Below, piece after piece: positions 1 through 7,424 of a stretch of DNA of 13,599 nt; position 1 is the first letter of the stretch, and each line of letters opens with the position of its first letter. A model generated the notes under the pieces. The model searched no databases, was not told the DNA's origin, and saw only the letters and a program-made list of their open reading frames with translations. The position numbers and the translations under genes are program-made. The stretch is taken from the NCBI GenBank assembly GCA_017990865.1, contig JAGNNB010000032.1:1-13599 (forward strand), in the 5' to 3' direction. The stretch comes from Lysobacteraceae bacterium (GTDB taxonomy: Bacteria; Pseudomonadota; Gammaproteobacteria; Xanthomonadales; Xanthomonadaceae).

Positions 1-31
1 GTATGCGCAGTAGCGAAAGGGCTTCGGTCAT
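1..31 (-). CDS. Possible 5' end of an unidentified leftward gene (cut by window edge)
   Basis: On the minus strand an ATG (complement of 29-31) opens a frame reading MTEALSLLRI to the window edge. It lies 84 bp beyond the stop codon of the epimerase gene on the same strand, which is where the next gene of that operon would be expected. No clear Shine-Dalgarno sequence precedes it. Ten residues are too few to assign a family, so the call rests on position and open frame only. Confidence 0.3.
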   Translation of the reverse strand, partial: MTEALSLLRI

Positions 32-115
32 GGGACGAGTATGCGGACCGTATGCGACGAATGCGTGTCGAAGCGGCGCGCGATGTCTGCTGGGAAAAAC
101 CGCTGCCGCCTTGGC

Positions 116-1123
116 TTAGACGCCATAAAACCCGCGATACCACTCGACGAACCGCTTCACCCCGACCTCCACCGATGTCGTCGGCGCATAACCCGTATCG
201 CGGGCGAGCGCGCTGACATCGGCGTAAGTATCCGGCACATCGCCCGGTTGCATCGGCAGCAGGCGTTTCTCGGCTTTGCGGCCGAGGCAGTCTTCGATCA
301 CTTCGATGTAGCGCAACAGTTCGACCGGACTGTTGTTGCCGATGTTGTAGACGCGATACGGCGCGTTGGACGAGGCGGGCGTCGGTTGCAGCGGGTCGTA
401 GTGCGGATCGGGGCCGGGCACGTGGTCGAGGCTGCGGATCACGCCGTCGACGATGTCGTCGATGTAGGTGAAGTCGCGGGTGTGCTTGCCGTGATTGAAC
501 ACGTCGATGGGTTCGCCGGCCAGAATTTTGCGCGTGAACAGGAACAGCGCCATGTCGGGCCGGCCCCACGGGCCATAAACGGTGAAGAAACGCAGACCTG
601 TGGTCGGCAAACCGTAGAGATGGCTGTAGGTGTGCGCCATCAACTCGTTGGCTTTTTTGGTGGCTGCGTAGAGGCTGACCGGGTGATCGACGCTGTCTTC
701 CACCGCGAACGGCAATTTGCGATTCGCGCCGTAGACCGAACTGGACGAGGCGTAGACGAGGTGTTCGATCTTGCGATGCCGGCAGGCTTCCAGCACGTTG
801 ATGAAGCCGACGATATTGCTGTCGATGTACGCGTGCGGGTTTTCCAGCGAATAACGCACGCCGGCCTGCGCGGCCAAGTTGACGACGCGATCGGGCTTGA
901 AGGCGTCGAACGCCGCTTCCAAGGTTGCGCGATCTTCCAGCGATCCCTTCACGAACGAGAACCCCGATTTCGGCATCAGCAACGCGAGGCGTGCGTCTTT
1001 CAGCGCCGGATCGTAGTAGTCGTTGAGATTGTCGTAGCCGAAAACCTCGTCGCCGCGATTGAGCAGGCGATGGCTGAGGGCCGAACCGATGAAGCCGGCG
1101 GCGCCGGTGACGAGGATGCGCAT
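116..1123 (-). CDS. UDP-glucuronate 4-epimerase-like NAD-dependent epimerase (extended SDR)
   Basis: The 335-residue protein is an extended short-chain dehydrogenase/reductase. It has the NAD-binding GAAGFIG motif at residues 7-13, the ASSSSVYG serine region around 125-132, and the catalytic pair Tyr152/Lys156 in YAATKK. The segment [18 protein letters not shown] (29-46) is typical of UDP-glucuronate 4-epimerases (the CapI/LspL group), which convert UDP-GlcA to UDP-GalA in the cytoplasm. Length is normal for the family. It lies 112 bp downstream of, and on the same strand as, a TviB-type nucleotide-sugar dehydrogenase, a frequent partnership in capsule, O-antigen and exopolysaccharide loci. 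The substrate could also be the N-acetylated uronic acid made by that dehydrogenase; sequence alone does not settle this. No strong Shine-Dalgarno sequence is visible, but the ATG directly precedes the Rossmann strand, which fixes the start. Confidence 0.93.
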   Translation of the reverse strand: MRILVTGAAGFIGSALSHRLLNRGDEVFGYDNLNDYYDPALKDARLALLMPKSGFSFVKGSLEDRATLEAAFDAFKPDRVVNLAAQAGVRYSLENPHAYIDSNIVGFINVLEACRHRKIEHLVYASSSSVYGANRKLPFAVEDSVDHPVSLYAATKKANELMAHTYSHLYGLPTTGLRFFTVYGPWGRPDMALFLFTRKILAGEPIDVFNHGKHTRDFTYIDDIVDGVIRSLDHVPGPDPHYDPLQPTPASSNAPYRVYNIGNNSPVELLRYIEVIEDCLGRKAEKRLLPMQPGDVPDTYADVSALARDTGYAPTTSVEVGVKRFVEWYRGFYGV

Positions 1124-1235
1124 GGGGTCGCCTTGCGGGAAGCGGGAGCGTCGGGCGGTATTGTCGCGCTGACGTTTGGGGGAATCCAGCGGATCGAAAT
1201 GAATCCATGAATCCTGTATGGCGCGCTATGCAGCC

Positions 1236-2537
1236 CTACAGCCGTCCATCCACTGCCTCACGCGGCAGCGCGCCTTTCACGTCGAACAGCACGCTGTCGG
1301 GTTTGCCGAAGGCGCGGATGCCGCTGCCGCCCAGTTCGACGAATTCGCGATGCGCGACGGCCAGAATCGTCGCGTCGTAGGCGCCGCGTTCGGGCGTTTC
1401 GGTCAAGGCGATGCCGTATTCCGCTTGCGCCAGGTTCGCATCGACGTAGGGATCGTGGATATCCACCTGCGCGCCGTAGCGGCGCAATTCGTCGACGATA
1501 TCGATGACGCGGGTGTTGCGCAGGTCCGGGCAGTTTTCCTTGAACGCCAGCCCCAACACCAGCACGCGCGCGCCTGCGACCGGGCGGCCGCGCTGCGCCA
1601 TCGCTTGCAGCGTGCGCTGCGCGACGTGTTGACCCATGCCGTCGTTGATGCGGCGGCCGGCCAGAATCACATCCGGGTGGTAGCCGATCTGCTGCGCCTT
1701 GTGCGTCAGGTAGTACGGGTCCACGCCGATGCAATGGCCGCCGACCAAACCCGGTTTGAACGGCAGGAAATTCCATTTCGTCGCCGAGGCGGCCAGCACG
1801 TCCTGGGTGTCGATATCGAGACGATGGAAGATCAGCGCCAATTCGTTGATCAGCGCGATATTCACGTCGCGCTGGATGTTTTCGATCACTTTCGCCGCTT
1901 CGGCGACGCGAATGCTCGGCGCGAGATGGGTGCCGGCGGGCACCACGCTGGCGTACAGGCGTTCGACGAAACGCGCGGCCTCCGGCGTGGAGCCGGAGAC
2001 CACTTTGACGATGTTCTCCAGGCGATGCTGGCGGTCGCCGGGGTTGATCCGCTCTGGGCTGTAGCCGGCGAAGAAATCGTGGCCGTAACGCAGGCCGGAT
2101 GCGCGCTCGACGATCGGCACGCAGATATCCTCGGTCGCGCCGGGAAACACCGTCGATTCGTAGATCGCGATACCGCCCGGGCGGATCGCGCGGCCGACCG
2201 TGCGGCTGGCCGCTTCGAGCGGCCCCAGATCGGGCCGTTTGTATGCGTCGATCGGCGTCGGCACCGCAACGACGAAGACGTTGCGGCCGGCGAGGGCGCT
2301 CTCGTCGTGGGCGAAGCGCAGACGGGTCGCCTCGCGCAACTGCGCCTCGGTCATTTCCAGCGTGCGGTCGTGGCCGTGGCTCAATTCGCCGATGCGCTCG
2401 GCGTCGATATCGAAGCCCAAGGTGTCGTAACGCTGCCCGAACGCCGCCGCCAACGGCAGGCCGACATAGCCCAGGCCGATCACGGCGATGCGAATCTCGT
2501 CTTCTGCGGGCAGTGCGGCGGGCGTATTCGTGGACAT
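1236..2537 (-). CDS. tviB: Nucleotide-sugar 6-dehydrogenase, TviB/VipA/WbpO family
   Basis: A 433-residue protein of the UDP-glucose/GDP-mannose dehydrogenase family. It has the Rossmann motif GLGYVG at 21-26, AVPTPID near 91-97 and YESTVFPGATE near 126-136. The substrate region includes GYSPERINPGD near 158-168, and catalytic Cys269 lies in GGHCIGVDPYYLT. These match the TviB/VipA subgroup, which oxidises UDP-GlcNAc (or UDP-GalNAc) to the 6-uronic acid with two NAD. I chose the ATG at 2537 because it is just upstream of the Rossmann fold. The same frame stays open to 2750, but that extra 71 residues is arginine-rich low-complexity sequence. The downstream epimerase gene probably shares its transcript. 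Plain UDP-glucose dehydrogenase activity is the main alternative. Confidence 0.88.
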   Translation of the reverse strand: MSTNTPAALPAEDEIRIAVIGLGYVGLPLAAAFGQRYDTLGFDIDAERIGELSHGHDRTLEMTEAQLREATRLRFAHDESALAGRNVFVVAVPTPIDAYKRPDLGPLEAASRTVGRAIRPGGIAIYESTVFPGATEDICVPIVERASGLRYGHDFFAGYSPERINPGDRQHRLENIVKVVSGSTPEAARFVERLYASVVPAGTHLAPSIRVAEAAKVIENIQRDVNIALINELALIFHRLDIDTQDVLAASATKWNFLPFKPGLVGGHCIGVDPYYLTHKAQQIGYHPDVILAGRRINDGMGQHVAQRTLQAMAQRGRPVAGARVLVLGLAFKENCPDLRNTRVIDIVDELRRYGAQVDIHDPYVDANLAQAEYGIALTETPERGAYDATILAVAHREFVELGGSGIRAFGKPDSVLFDVKGALPREAVDGRL

Positions 2538-2770
2538 CGTGAGGGCGTTCGGCTGCGCGTGCGGGCCGAAACGGCCGCGACGGGACCCAAGTCTAGCAGC
2601 CGCCGTCGAGCCGCCGCCCGGGGCGGGGCGCACCCCGCGAAGTGCGGGCCGCTTGCCGGTTCGCGGGCTTTTCTGCGTTAGGCACCATGTCGTCGGTGCG
2701 GAAATCGAGGACCGGCGCCGGCTCGCAGGAGCGCGCCGAACGCGACGCAATGCGATCGACGGAGGCGTCC
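2538..2770. promoter_or_regulatory. Divergent intergenic region between tviB-like and galE-like genes
   Basis: These 233 bp separate two divergently transcribed sugar-nucleotide genes and must hold both promoters. On the minus strand an extended -10-like sequence, TGCTAGACT (hexamer at 2590-2595), lies about 55 bp before the dehydrogenase start, but no convincing -35 box goes with it. The stretch around 2600-2640 is extremely GC-rich. No operator-like palindrome is obvious. Confidence 0.3.
2761..2765 (+). promoter_or_regulatory. Shine-Dalgarno GGAGG fixing the galE-like start
   Basis: GGAGG lies 5 nt before the ATG at 2771. It decides between that start and upstream in-frame ATGs (from 2642), which would add about 43 residues with no similarity to the epimerase fold. 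Confidence 0.75.
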
Positions 2771-3832
2771 ATGCGGGTCATGGTGTGCGGCGGGGCGGGG
2801 TACATCGGTAGCCACACCTGTGTCGCGCTCTGCGAACGCGGTCACGATGTCGCGGTCGTCGACAACTTCAGTCACAGCACCCCGGAAGCCCTGCAGCGTT
2901 TGGAAGCGCTGATCGGCCGTTCGCTCGACGCGCATTGCGTCGACTTGCGCGACGGCGCGGCGCTCTCGGCCTTGTTCGCGCGGCATCGCTACGATGCGGT
3001 GGTGCATTTGGCGGCGCTCAAATCCAGCAGCGATGCGCGCGCGCGGCCGCTGGCGTATTTCGACAACAATATCGCGGGCACCATCGCCTTGCTGCGCACC
3101 ATGCGCGAAGCGGGCGTCGGCAAACTGGTGCACGGCTCGTCCGCGGCGATCTACGGCGATGCCGCATTCGGCGCGGTGGACGAACAGGCGCCGCCGATCT
3201 GCGACAATCCCTATTCACGTGCGGTCGCCTTCGTTGAACAGTTGATCGGCGAGGTCTGCGCGGCCGACCCGGGCCTGCGTGCGATCACCCTGCGCCATTT
3301 TGATCCGGTCGGCGCGCATCCGTCCGGGCGCATCGGCGATGCCCTCGGTTGCGCCGCGAACGATACCTTGCAGGCGATTTGCCAAGTAGCGAGCGGTTTG
3401 CGCGAATCCGTACCGATTTACGGCGACGATTGGCCCACCCGCGACGGCACCTGCGCACGCGATTATCTGCATGTGGTGGATGCGGCGCGAGCGTATGCGG
3501 ATGCGGTGGAAGCGCTGAGCGACGACGCTCGCGAAGCCGAGGACGGGCACGCGGTGCTGAATATCGGCTCGGGCCGAAGCATCGGTGCGCTGGAGCTGCT
3601 GCGCGCGTTCGAGGCGGCCAGCGGTCGGCGGATTCCGTACCGCATCCTGGCGCGGCGCATCGGCGATGTGGCCGAACTCCATGCGGACCCGCAGCATGCG
3701 GCGCGGTGGTTGGGATGGCGCGCCGAATTGGGCATCGACGCGATTTGTCGCGATCTGTGGCGCTGGCAGTCGATGCGCGCGACGACCCAGACCGATGCGC
3801 CCGCTTATGTCGCGGATGCGGCGCCGAAGTGA
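2771..3832 (+). CDS. GalE-like epimerase with the catalytic YxxxK lysine replaced by valine
   Basis: The 353-residue protein aligns over its whole length with UDP-glucose 4-epimerase. It has GGAGYIG at 7-13, HLAALKSS near 79-86, SSAAIYG at 123-129, FDPVGAHPSG near 177-186, GTCARDYLHV near 226-235 and a C-terminal LWRWQS. In E. coli GalE the catalytic residues are Ser124, Tyr149 and Lys153. Here Ser124 and Tyr148 remain, but the lysine position is Val152 (NPYSRAV, codon GTC). The conserved YFN motif is HFD (176-178) and the substrate-site PNN is altered to AND. The reading frame is intact, so this looks like a maintained but diverged paralogue rather than a fresh pseudogene. Lysine 153 in GalE positions NAD and activates the tyrosine, so normal epimerase activity is doubtful. 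It may have another sugar-nucleotide role or be inactive. Its 3' end overlaps thiD by 28 bp on the opposite strand. Confidence 0.85.
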   Translation: MRVMVCGGAGYIGSHTCVALCERGHDVAVVDNFSHSTPEALQRLEALIGRSLDAHCVDLRDGAALSALFARHRYDAVVHLAALKSSSDARARPLAYFDNNIAGTIALLRTMREAGVGKLVHGSSAAIYGDAAFGAVDEQAPPICDNPYSRAVAFVEQLIGEVCAADPGLRAITLRHFDPVGAHPSGRIGDALGCAANDTLQAICQVASGLRESVPIYGDDWPTRDGTCARDYLHVVDAARAYADAVEALSDDAREAEDGHAVLNIGSGRSIGALELLRAFEAASGRRIPYRILARRIGDVAELHADPQHAARWLGWRAELGIDAICRDLWRWQSMRATTQTDAPAYVADAAPK

Positions 3833-4644
3833 TCGAGCACCAACACGTCGCTGCGTCCCGGCCGATAGCCGCTCAGCAACGCGCGATGGATGTAGTCGGA
3901 CGCCGCGACGCAGGCATCTTGCATGTTCGCGCCCTGCGCGAGGTGCGCGGCGATCGCGGCCGCCAAGGTGCAGCCGGTACCGTGCGCATTCACCGCGAGC
4001 CGCGGGTGACGGATTTCCCGTACCGTCAGGCCCGCATCGTCGCGCATCGCGAACAGATCCGTCACCTCGTCGCCCGACGCCAAATGCCCGCCCTTCAGCA
4101 ACACGGCCCACACGCCGAGATTCAATAATTCGACGCAGGCGGAGCGCATCGCATCGAGATCGTCGATGGACTTGCCGAGCAGCAGTTCGGCTTCCGGCAG
4201 ATTCGGCGTGATGATGTCGGTCATCGGCAGCAGACGCTCGCGCAACGCGTAGAGGGCGTCGTCGGCGAGCAATTTCGCGCCTGAGGTGGCGATCATCACC
4301 GGGTCCAGCACGTATTTCGGTGCGCGATGCATCGCCACCGTGTCGGCGGCGGCCCAGATGACGTCGTGCGTGGCCAACATCCCGAATTTCACCGCGCGGA
4401 TATCGAAATCGTCGAAGCAGGCGTCGATTTGCGCACGCAGAAATTCCACGGGCGGCACGTGCACCGCGGTCACGCCGCGGGTGTGCTGCGCGGTGAGCGC
4501 GGCGATCGCGCTGAGTCCGTGCACGCGATGTGCGGCGAAGGTCTTGAGATCGGCTTGAATGCCTGCGCCGCCGCCGGAGTCGCTGCCGGCGATGGTGAGT
4601 ACGGATCGAATGCGGGCGGATGCTGTTGGCATTGAAGCGTTCAT
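3805..4644 (-). CDS. thiD: Hydroxymethylpyrimidine/phosphomethylpyrimidine kinase ThiD
   Basis: The 279-residue protein phosphorylates HMP and then HMP-phosphate to HMP-PP, the pyrimidine half of thiamine, in the cytoplasm. It shows the ribokinase-like ThiD signatures: TIAGSDSGGGAGIQADLKT at 17-35, KFGML at 86-90, LDPVMIATSGAKLL at 113-126, TPNLPEA at 146-152, LLKGGH at 182-187, and HGTGCTL at 221-227, whose Cys225 corresponds to the active-site cysteine of E. coli ThiD. Length is slightly above the usual 260-270 residues, owing to a short N-terminal extension. An internal ATG at 4632 would trim four residues, and neither start has a clear Shine-Dalgarno sequence. It follows the SulP gene by 73 bp on the same strand and may be read from that operon. 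No thiamine riboswitch was seen upstream. Confidence 0.95.
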   Translation of the reverse strand: MNASMPTASARIRSVLTIAGSDSGGGAGIQADLKTFAAHRVHGLSAIAALTAQHTRGVTAVHVPPVEFLRAQIDACFDDFDIRAVKFGMLATHDVIWAAADTVAMHRAPKYVLDPVMIATSGAKLLADDALYALRERLLPMTDIITPNLPEAELLLGKSIDDLDAMRSACVELLNLGVWAVLLKGGHLASGDEVTDLFAMRDDAGLTVREIRHPRLAVNAHGTGCTLAAAIAAHLAQGANMQDACVAASDYIHRALLSGYRPGRSDVLVLDHFGAASAT

Positions 4645-4717
4645 GCGCGTGTCGTGATGCGATGTCGGCGGCGGTCGTCTTGCGCGGTGCGTGCGGACGC
4701 AGCGCGGCGATGAATTT

Positions 4718-6421
4718 TCACGACGGCAAATCCTCCGTCGCGCGCCCTTCGATCAACTCCTGCGCCACCGCCAGTGCGGCGTCGAAATCCGGTGCGATAT
4801 GCAGCATGCCATGGCGCGGGTGCAGGCGCATCTTCGCGAACACTTTTCGCGGCTGCGGTTGCAGGCCGGAGATGACCAGCACGATGCCGCGACGCTGGCA
4901 GCGTTCGAGCAAATTCTCCAGCGCATGCACGCCGCTGGCGTCGATCACCGGTACCAGGCGCATGCGCAGGATGAACACTTTCGGCGGGATGCGGAATTGA
5001 TCGAGCAAATCGTCCAGGCGATTCGCCGCGCCGAAAAACAGCGGCCCGCTGATCTGGAAGGCTTCCACACCCGCCGGCAGACGCGAACGTTGGGTCGGGT
5101 CTTCGCCGGTGTCGTCGTCGATGAGATCTTGTTCCGATTGCACTTCCACCGCGTTGGCCATGCGGAACATGAACACGAAGGCCGCGACCACCACGCCGGC
5201 TTCGATCGCGAGCGTGAGGTCGAAGAACACGGTGAGGAAAAACGTCAGCAGCAGCACCAAGCGATCGCCTTTCGGCGCCGAGAGCGTGTGCCGGAAGGCT
5301 TCGATTTCGCTGATGTTCCAGGCCACGATCAACAGAATCGCGGCCAAACCTGCCAGCGGCACGTAGCGCATCAGCGGCGCCAACGCCAGCATGAACAACA
5401 GCAGGAAGGCCGCATGCAGAATGCCGGACAGCGGCGAACGCGCGCCGGCGCGGATATTCGTGGCGGTCCGCGCGATCGCGCCGGTCGCGGGCAAACCGCC
5501 GAACAACGCCGATGCGGTGTTGGCGATACCCTGAGCCACCAATTCCATATTCGAACGATGACGCCCGCCGGTCATGCCGTCGGCCACCACCGCTGACAGC
5601 AGCGATTCCACGCCCGCGAGGAAGGCGATGGTGAACGCGCTGGGCAGCAGCTCGCGTGTGCGCTCGAACGGGATATGCGGGAAGTCGAATTGCGGCAGCG
5701 CCGACGGCAAGCCGCCGAATCGGCTGCCGATGGTGTCGGTCGGCACGGCGAACACGGTGCAGACCAGCGTGCACAGCAACAATGCGATCAAGAACCCGGG
5801 CCATGCCGGGCGCCAGCGGCGCAGCAGCAAAATCGCGGCCAAACCCAGCGCTGTGAGCGCGATCGTCGCCGTCTGCGCGGTGCCGATGTGCTGCGCGTAG
5901 GCGGCCCAGCGCGGGATGAATTCCGCGGGCACTTGGCCCATTTTCAAGCCGAACGCGTCTTTGATCTGACTGGAAAAAATGCTGACCGCGATGCCGGCGG
6001 TGAAACCGGTGACGACCGGCTGCGGCATGTATTTCATCAGCGTACCGAGCCGCAGCAAACCGGCGGCGATCAACATCAGGCCGGCGAGCAACGTGCACAG
6101 AATCAATCCGCCGTAGCCGAACTTCTGGATCACCGCGAACACCACCGGGATGAACGCCGCGGTGGGGCCGCCGATCTGCACTTTCGAGCCGCCGAAGAAC
6201 GAGATCAAAAACCCGGCGATGATCGCCGTGTGCAGGCCTTTTTCCGGAGTGGTGCCGCTGGCGATCGCTAAGGCCATCGCCAAGGGCAGGGCGATGATCG
6301 CGACCGTCAGCCCGGCGACGGCATCGGCGCGCAAATCGCGCAGCCCGTAACCGGCGCGCAGCGAGGTGAAGGTCTTCGGGGTGAACTCGCGCAGGAGGCT
6401 CTTCTTCGCGGCGGCGTTCAT
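4718..6421 (-). CDS. SulP-family inorganic anion transporter with C-terminal STAS domain
   Basis: This 567-residue inner-membrane protein belongs to the SulP (SLC26-like) family of sulfate, bicarbonate or other anion transporters. Hydrophobic segments fill residues about 35-420, with the conserved GLTVAIIALPLAMALAIASG near 37-56, KVQIGGPTAAFI near 80-91 and GGLPATGAIARTATNIRAGA near 308-327. The cytoplasmic STAS domain spans about 450-560 and carries IDASGVHAL (493-501), the SpoIIAA-like loop, with alanine between the Asp and Ser. The start at 6421 overlaps the stop of the upstream regulator gene by ATGA, pointing to translational coupling. AAGGAG sits 8 nt upstream inside that gene. The frame is open further upstream to 6727, but that part is the regulator gene read in another frame. 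The substrate cannot be told from sequence. Confidence 0.95.
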   Translation of the reverse strand: MNAAAKKSLLREFTPKTFTSLRAGYGLRDLRADAVAGLTVAIIALPLAMALAIASGTTPEKGLHTAIIAGFLISFFGGSKVQIGGPTAAFIPVVFAVIQKFGYGGLILCTLLAGLMLIAAGLLRLGTLMKYMPQPVVTGFTAGIAVSIFSSQIKDAFGLKMGQVPAEFIPRWAAYAQHIGTAQTATIALTALGLAAILLLRRWRPAWPGFLIALLLCTLVCTVFAVPTDTIGSRFGGLPSALPQFDFPHIPFERTRELLPSAFTIAFLAGVESLLSAVVADGMTGGRHRSNMELVAQGIANTASALFGGLPATGAIARTATNIRAGARSPLSGILHAAFLLLFMLALAPLMRYVPLAGLAAILLIVAWNISEIEAFRHTLSAPKGDRLVLLLTFFLTVFFDLTLAIEAGVVVAAFVFMFRMANAVEVQSEQDLIDDDTGEDPTQRSRLPAGVEAFQISGPLFFGAANRLDDLLDQFRIPPKVFILRMRLVPVIDASGVHALENLLERCQRRGIVLVISGLQPQPRKVFAKMRLHPRHGMLHIAPDFDAALAVAQELIEGRATEDLPS

Positions 6422-6672
6422 GGCTCGGACTCCTTCAAACGGACGCCGCGGCCTTTGGCTTGGCTGATCTGCTCGTTGCCGATCAACTCGATCCCGGCGG
6501 CTTCCAGCGCAGTCACTATTTTGGTCAGCGAACCGACCACGCCGCGGACATGGCCTTGGCTCGCCTCCATCCGTTGGATCGTCGGCAGGGAGACGCCCGA
6601 CAACTCGGCCAGCCGTCGCTGATCGATGCCGAGCAAGGCGCGCGCGGCGCGCATCTGGGCGGAAGTGATCAT
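6418..6672 (-). CDS. Small XRE-type helix-turn-helix regulator, coupled to SulP
   Basis: The 84-residue protein consists almost wholly of an XRE/Cro-type HTH. MRAARALLGIDQRRLAELSG forms the first helices, and VSLPTIQRMEAS (near residues 27-38) is the recognition-helix region. A short tail, ALEAAGIELIG, is typical of this single-domain subgroup. Its stop overlaps the SulP start by 4 bp, so the two form one transcription unit in which it is probably the cognate regulator. Upstream is a promoter whose spacer contains an inverted repeat, a natural site for autorepression. No sensor domain is visible, so the signal is unknown. The ATG at 6672 gives the complete HTH; no strong Shine-Dalgarno sequence precedes it. 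Confidence 0.88.
   Translation of the reverse strand: MITSAQMRAARALLGIDQRRLAELSGVSLPTIQRMEASQGHVRGVVGSLTKIVTALEAAGIELIGNEQISQAKGRGVRLKESEP
6430..6435 (-). promoter_or_regulatory. Shine-Dalgarno AAGGAG for the SulP gene
   Basis: Read on the minus strand, AAGGAG lies 8 nt before the SulP ATG and inside the last codons of the regulator gene. It supports the 6421 start and the ATGA coupling. Confidence 0.7.
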
Positions 6673-6731
6673 CCTGGCGTTGGTGCTGGGTCGCGGCCGC
6701 GTGCTGAGGAACCGGCAGTATTGCCACTTGA

Positions 6732-6761
6732 ATAATCGAAAATCAAGTTTTCGATAGTCAA
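6732..6761 (-). promoter_or_regulatory. Sigma-70-like promoter of the XRE-SulP operon
   Basis: On the minus strand, TTGACT (complement of 6756-6761, 5/6 to the -35 consensus) is followed after 18 bp by GATTAT (complement of 6732-6737, 4/6 to the -10 consensus), about 60 bp before the regulator ATG. The region is conspicuously AT-rich against the GC-rich surroundings. Confidence 0.6.
6735..6755. promoter_or_regulatory. Inverted repeat in the promoter spacer, likely operator
   Basis: ATCGAAAA (6735-6742) and TTTTCGAT (6748-6755) are perfect 8-bp inverted arms separated by 5 bp. The repeat occupies the interval between the predicted -35 and -10 boxes and touches the -10. A dimeric HTH protein bound here would block RNA polymerase. 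The adjacent XRE-type protein is the obvious candidate, by inference. Confidence 0.6.
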
Positions 6762-6763
6762 AG

Positions 6764-6780
6764 TGATGTTTAAAACATCA
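6764..6780. promoter_or_regulatory. 17-bp perfect palindrome next to the XRE-SulP promoter
   Basis: TGATGTTTAAAACATCA reads as 8-bp arms around a central A. It lies just upstream of the predicted -35 box of the XRE-SulP promoter and includes the stop codon of the acetyltransferase gene (6778-6780). It differs in sequence from the spacer repeat, so it may bind another protein. It is too AT-rich to be a good intrinsic terminator. Confidence 0.5.
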
Positions 6781-7329
6781 GTTTTGCGTCGTTCGATCGA
6801 GATCGGCGGGAATCAGCGATAGCACCATTGCCTCGTGCGGCTGGTCTCGATGGACCACGGCATTGCGGGCCACTCCCTCGCAGACCGCGCCGAGTTTCAT
6901 GGCGACCCGCAGGCTGGCCCGGTTCTCCGGCAGGATCAGAATCGCGATGCGCTGCAGTCCGAGCGTGTCGAATCCGAACCGCGCCGTCCAACGCGCGGCC
7001 TCGACCGCCACCCCGCGCCCACGCGCCGCATCGGCGACCCAGTAGCCCATGTTCGCGCTGCGATACGCGGGAATGCGATGGTTCAAGCCGACGCTGCCCA
7101 ACACATCGCCCGACGCCGCATCGAAGATGCCGAAGTGATATTCGCGATCGGCCTCGTGTGCAGCGATGCAGTGCGCGATCCAGCCTTCGGCGATGGCGAG
7201 ATCGTAATCGTCCGTAGCCCAGGGCAGCCATTGCGACAGCGTGGGTAGCGAGGCGCGGACGACGGTCAACAGCGCAGGGGCGTCCGACGCAGTCAGAGGG
7301 CGAATCGTCGTGCCTGCTTCGGCCGTCAT
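6778..7329 (-). CDS. GNAT-family N-acetyltransferase, RimJ/RimL-like
   Basis: The 183-residue protein resembles the RimJ/RimL type of GNAT acetyltransferase, which moves acetyl from acetyl-CoA to an amino group, classically the N-terminus of a ribosomal protein. It starts with TTIRPLTASDAPALL (7-21). It continues with GSVGLNHRI near 78-86 and MGYWVADAARGRGVAVEAA (94-112), where RGRGVA forms the acetyl-CoA pyrophosphate loop. It ends with LQRIAILILPENRASLRVAMKLGA (125-148), a standard motif B. The ATG at 7329 directly precedes the fold. The frame is open far upstream to 8256, but only as a shadow of phoH. It lies 95 bp after phoH on the same strand. Its substrate is unknown. Confidence 0.88.
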   Translation of the reverse strand: MTAEAGTTIRPLTASDAPALLTVVRASLPTLSQWLPWATDDYDLAIAEGWIAHCIAAHEADREYHFGIFDAASGDVLGSVGLNHRIPAYRSANMGYWVADAARGRGVAVEAARWTARFGFDTLGLQRIAILILPENRASLRVAMKLGAVCEGVARNAVVHRDQPHEAMVLSLIPADLDRTTQN

Positions 7330-7424
7330 TTTTGCGACTACAGCGCGCGCCCGCACGCGACGCAGACGGCGGCCGCGTCGTGCTCCGAATGATGGATGCG
7401 CTTCATCCGAATCGACTGCGTGGC

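Noticed and set aside
41..1210. Long plus-strand open frame opposite the epimerase gene
   Set aside because: It is the antisense shadow of a clear SDR epimerase. The translated product is rich in Arg/Val/Asp/His with no family motif. High GC makes such frames common; those at 1218-2681, 4691-5596, 7332-8366 and 9097-10176 were rejected for the same reason.
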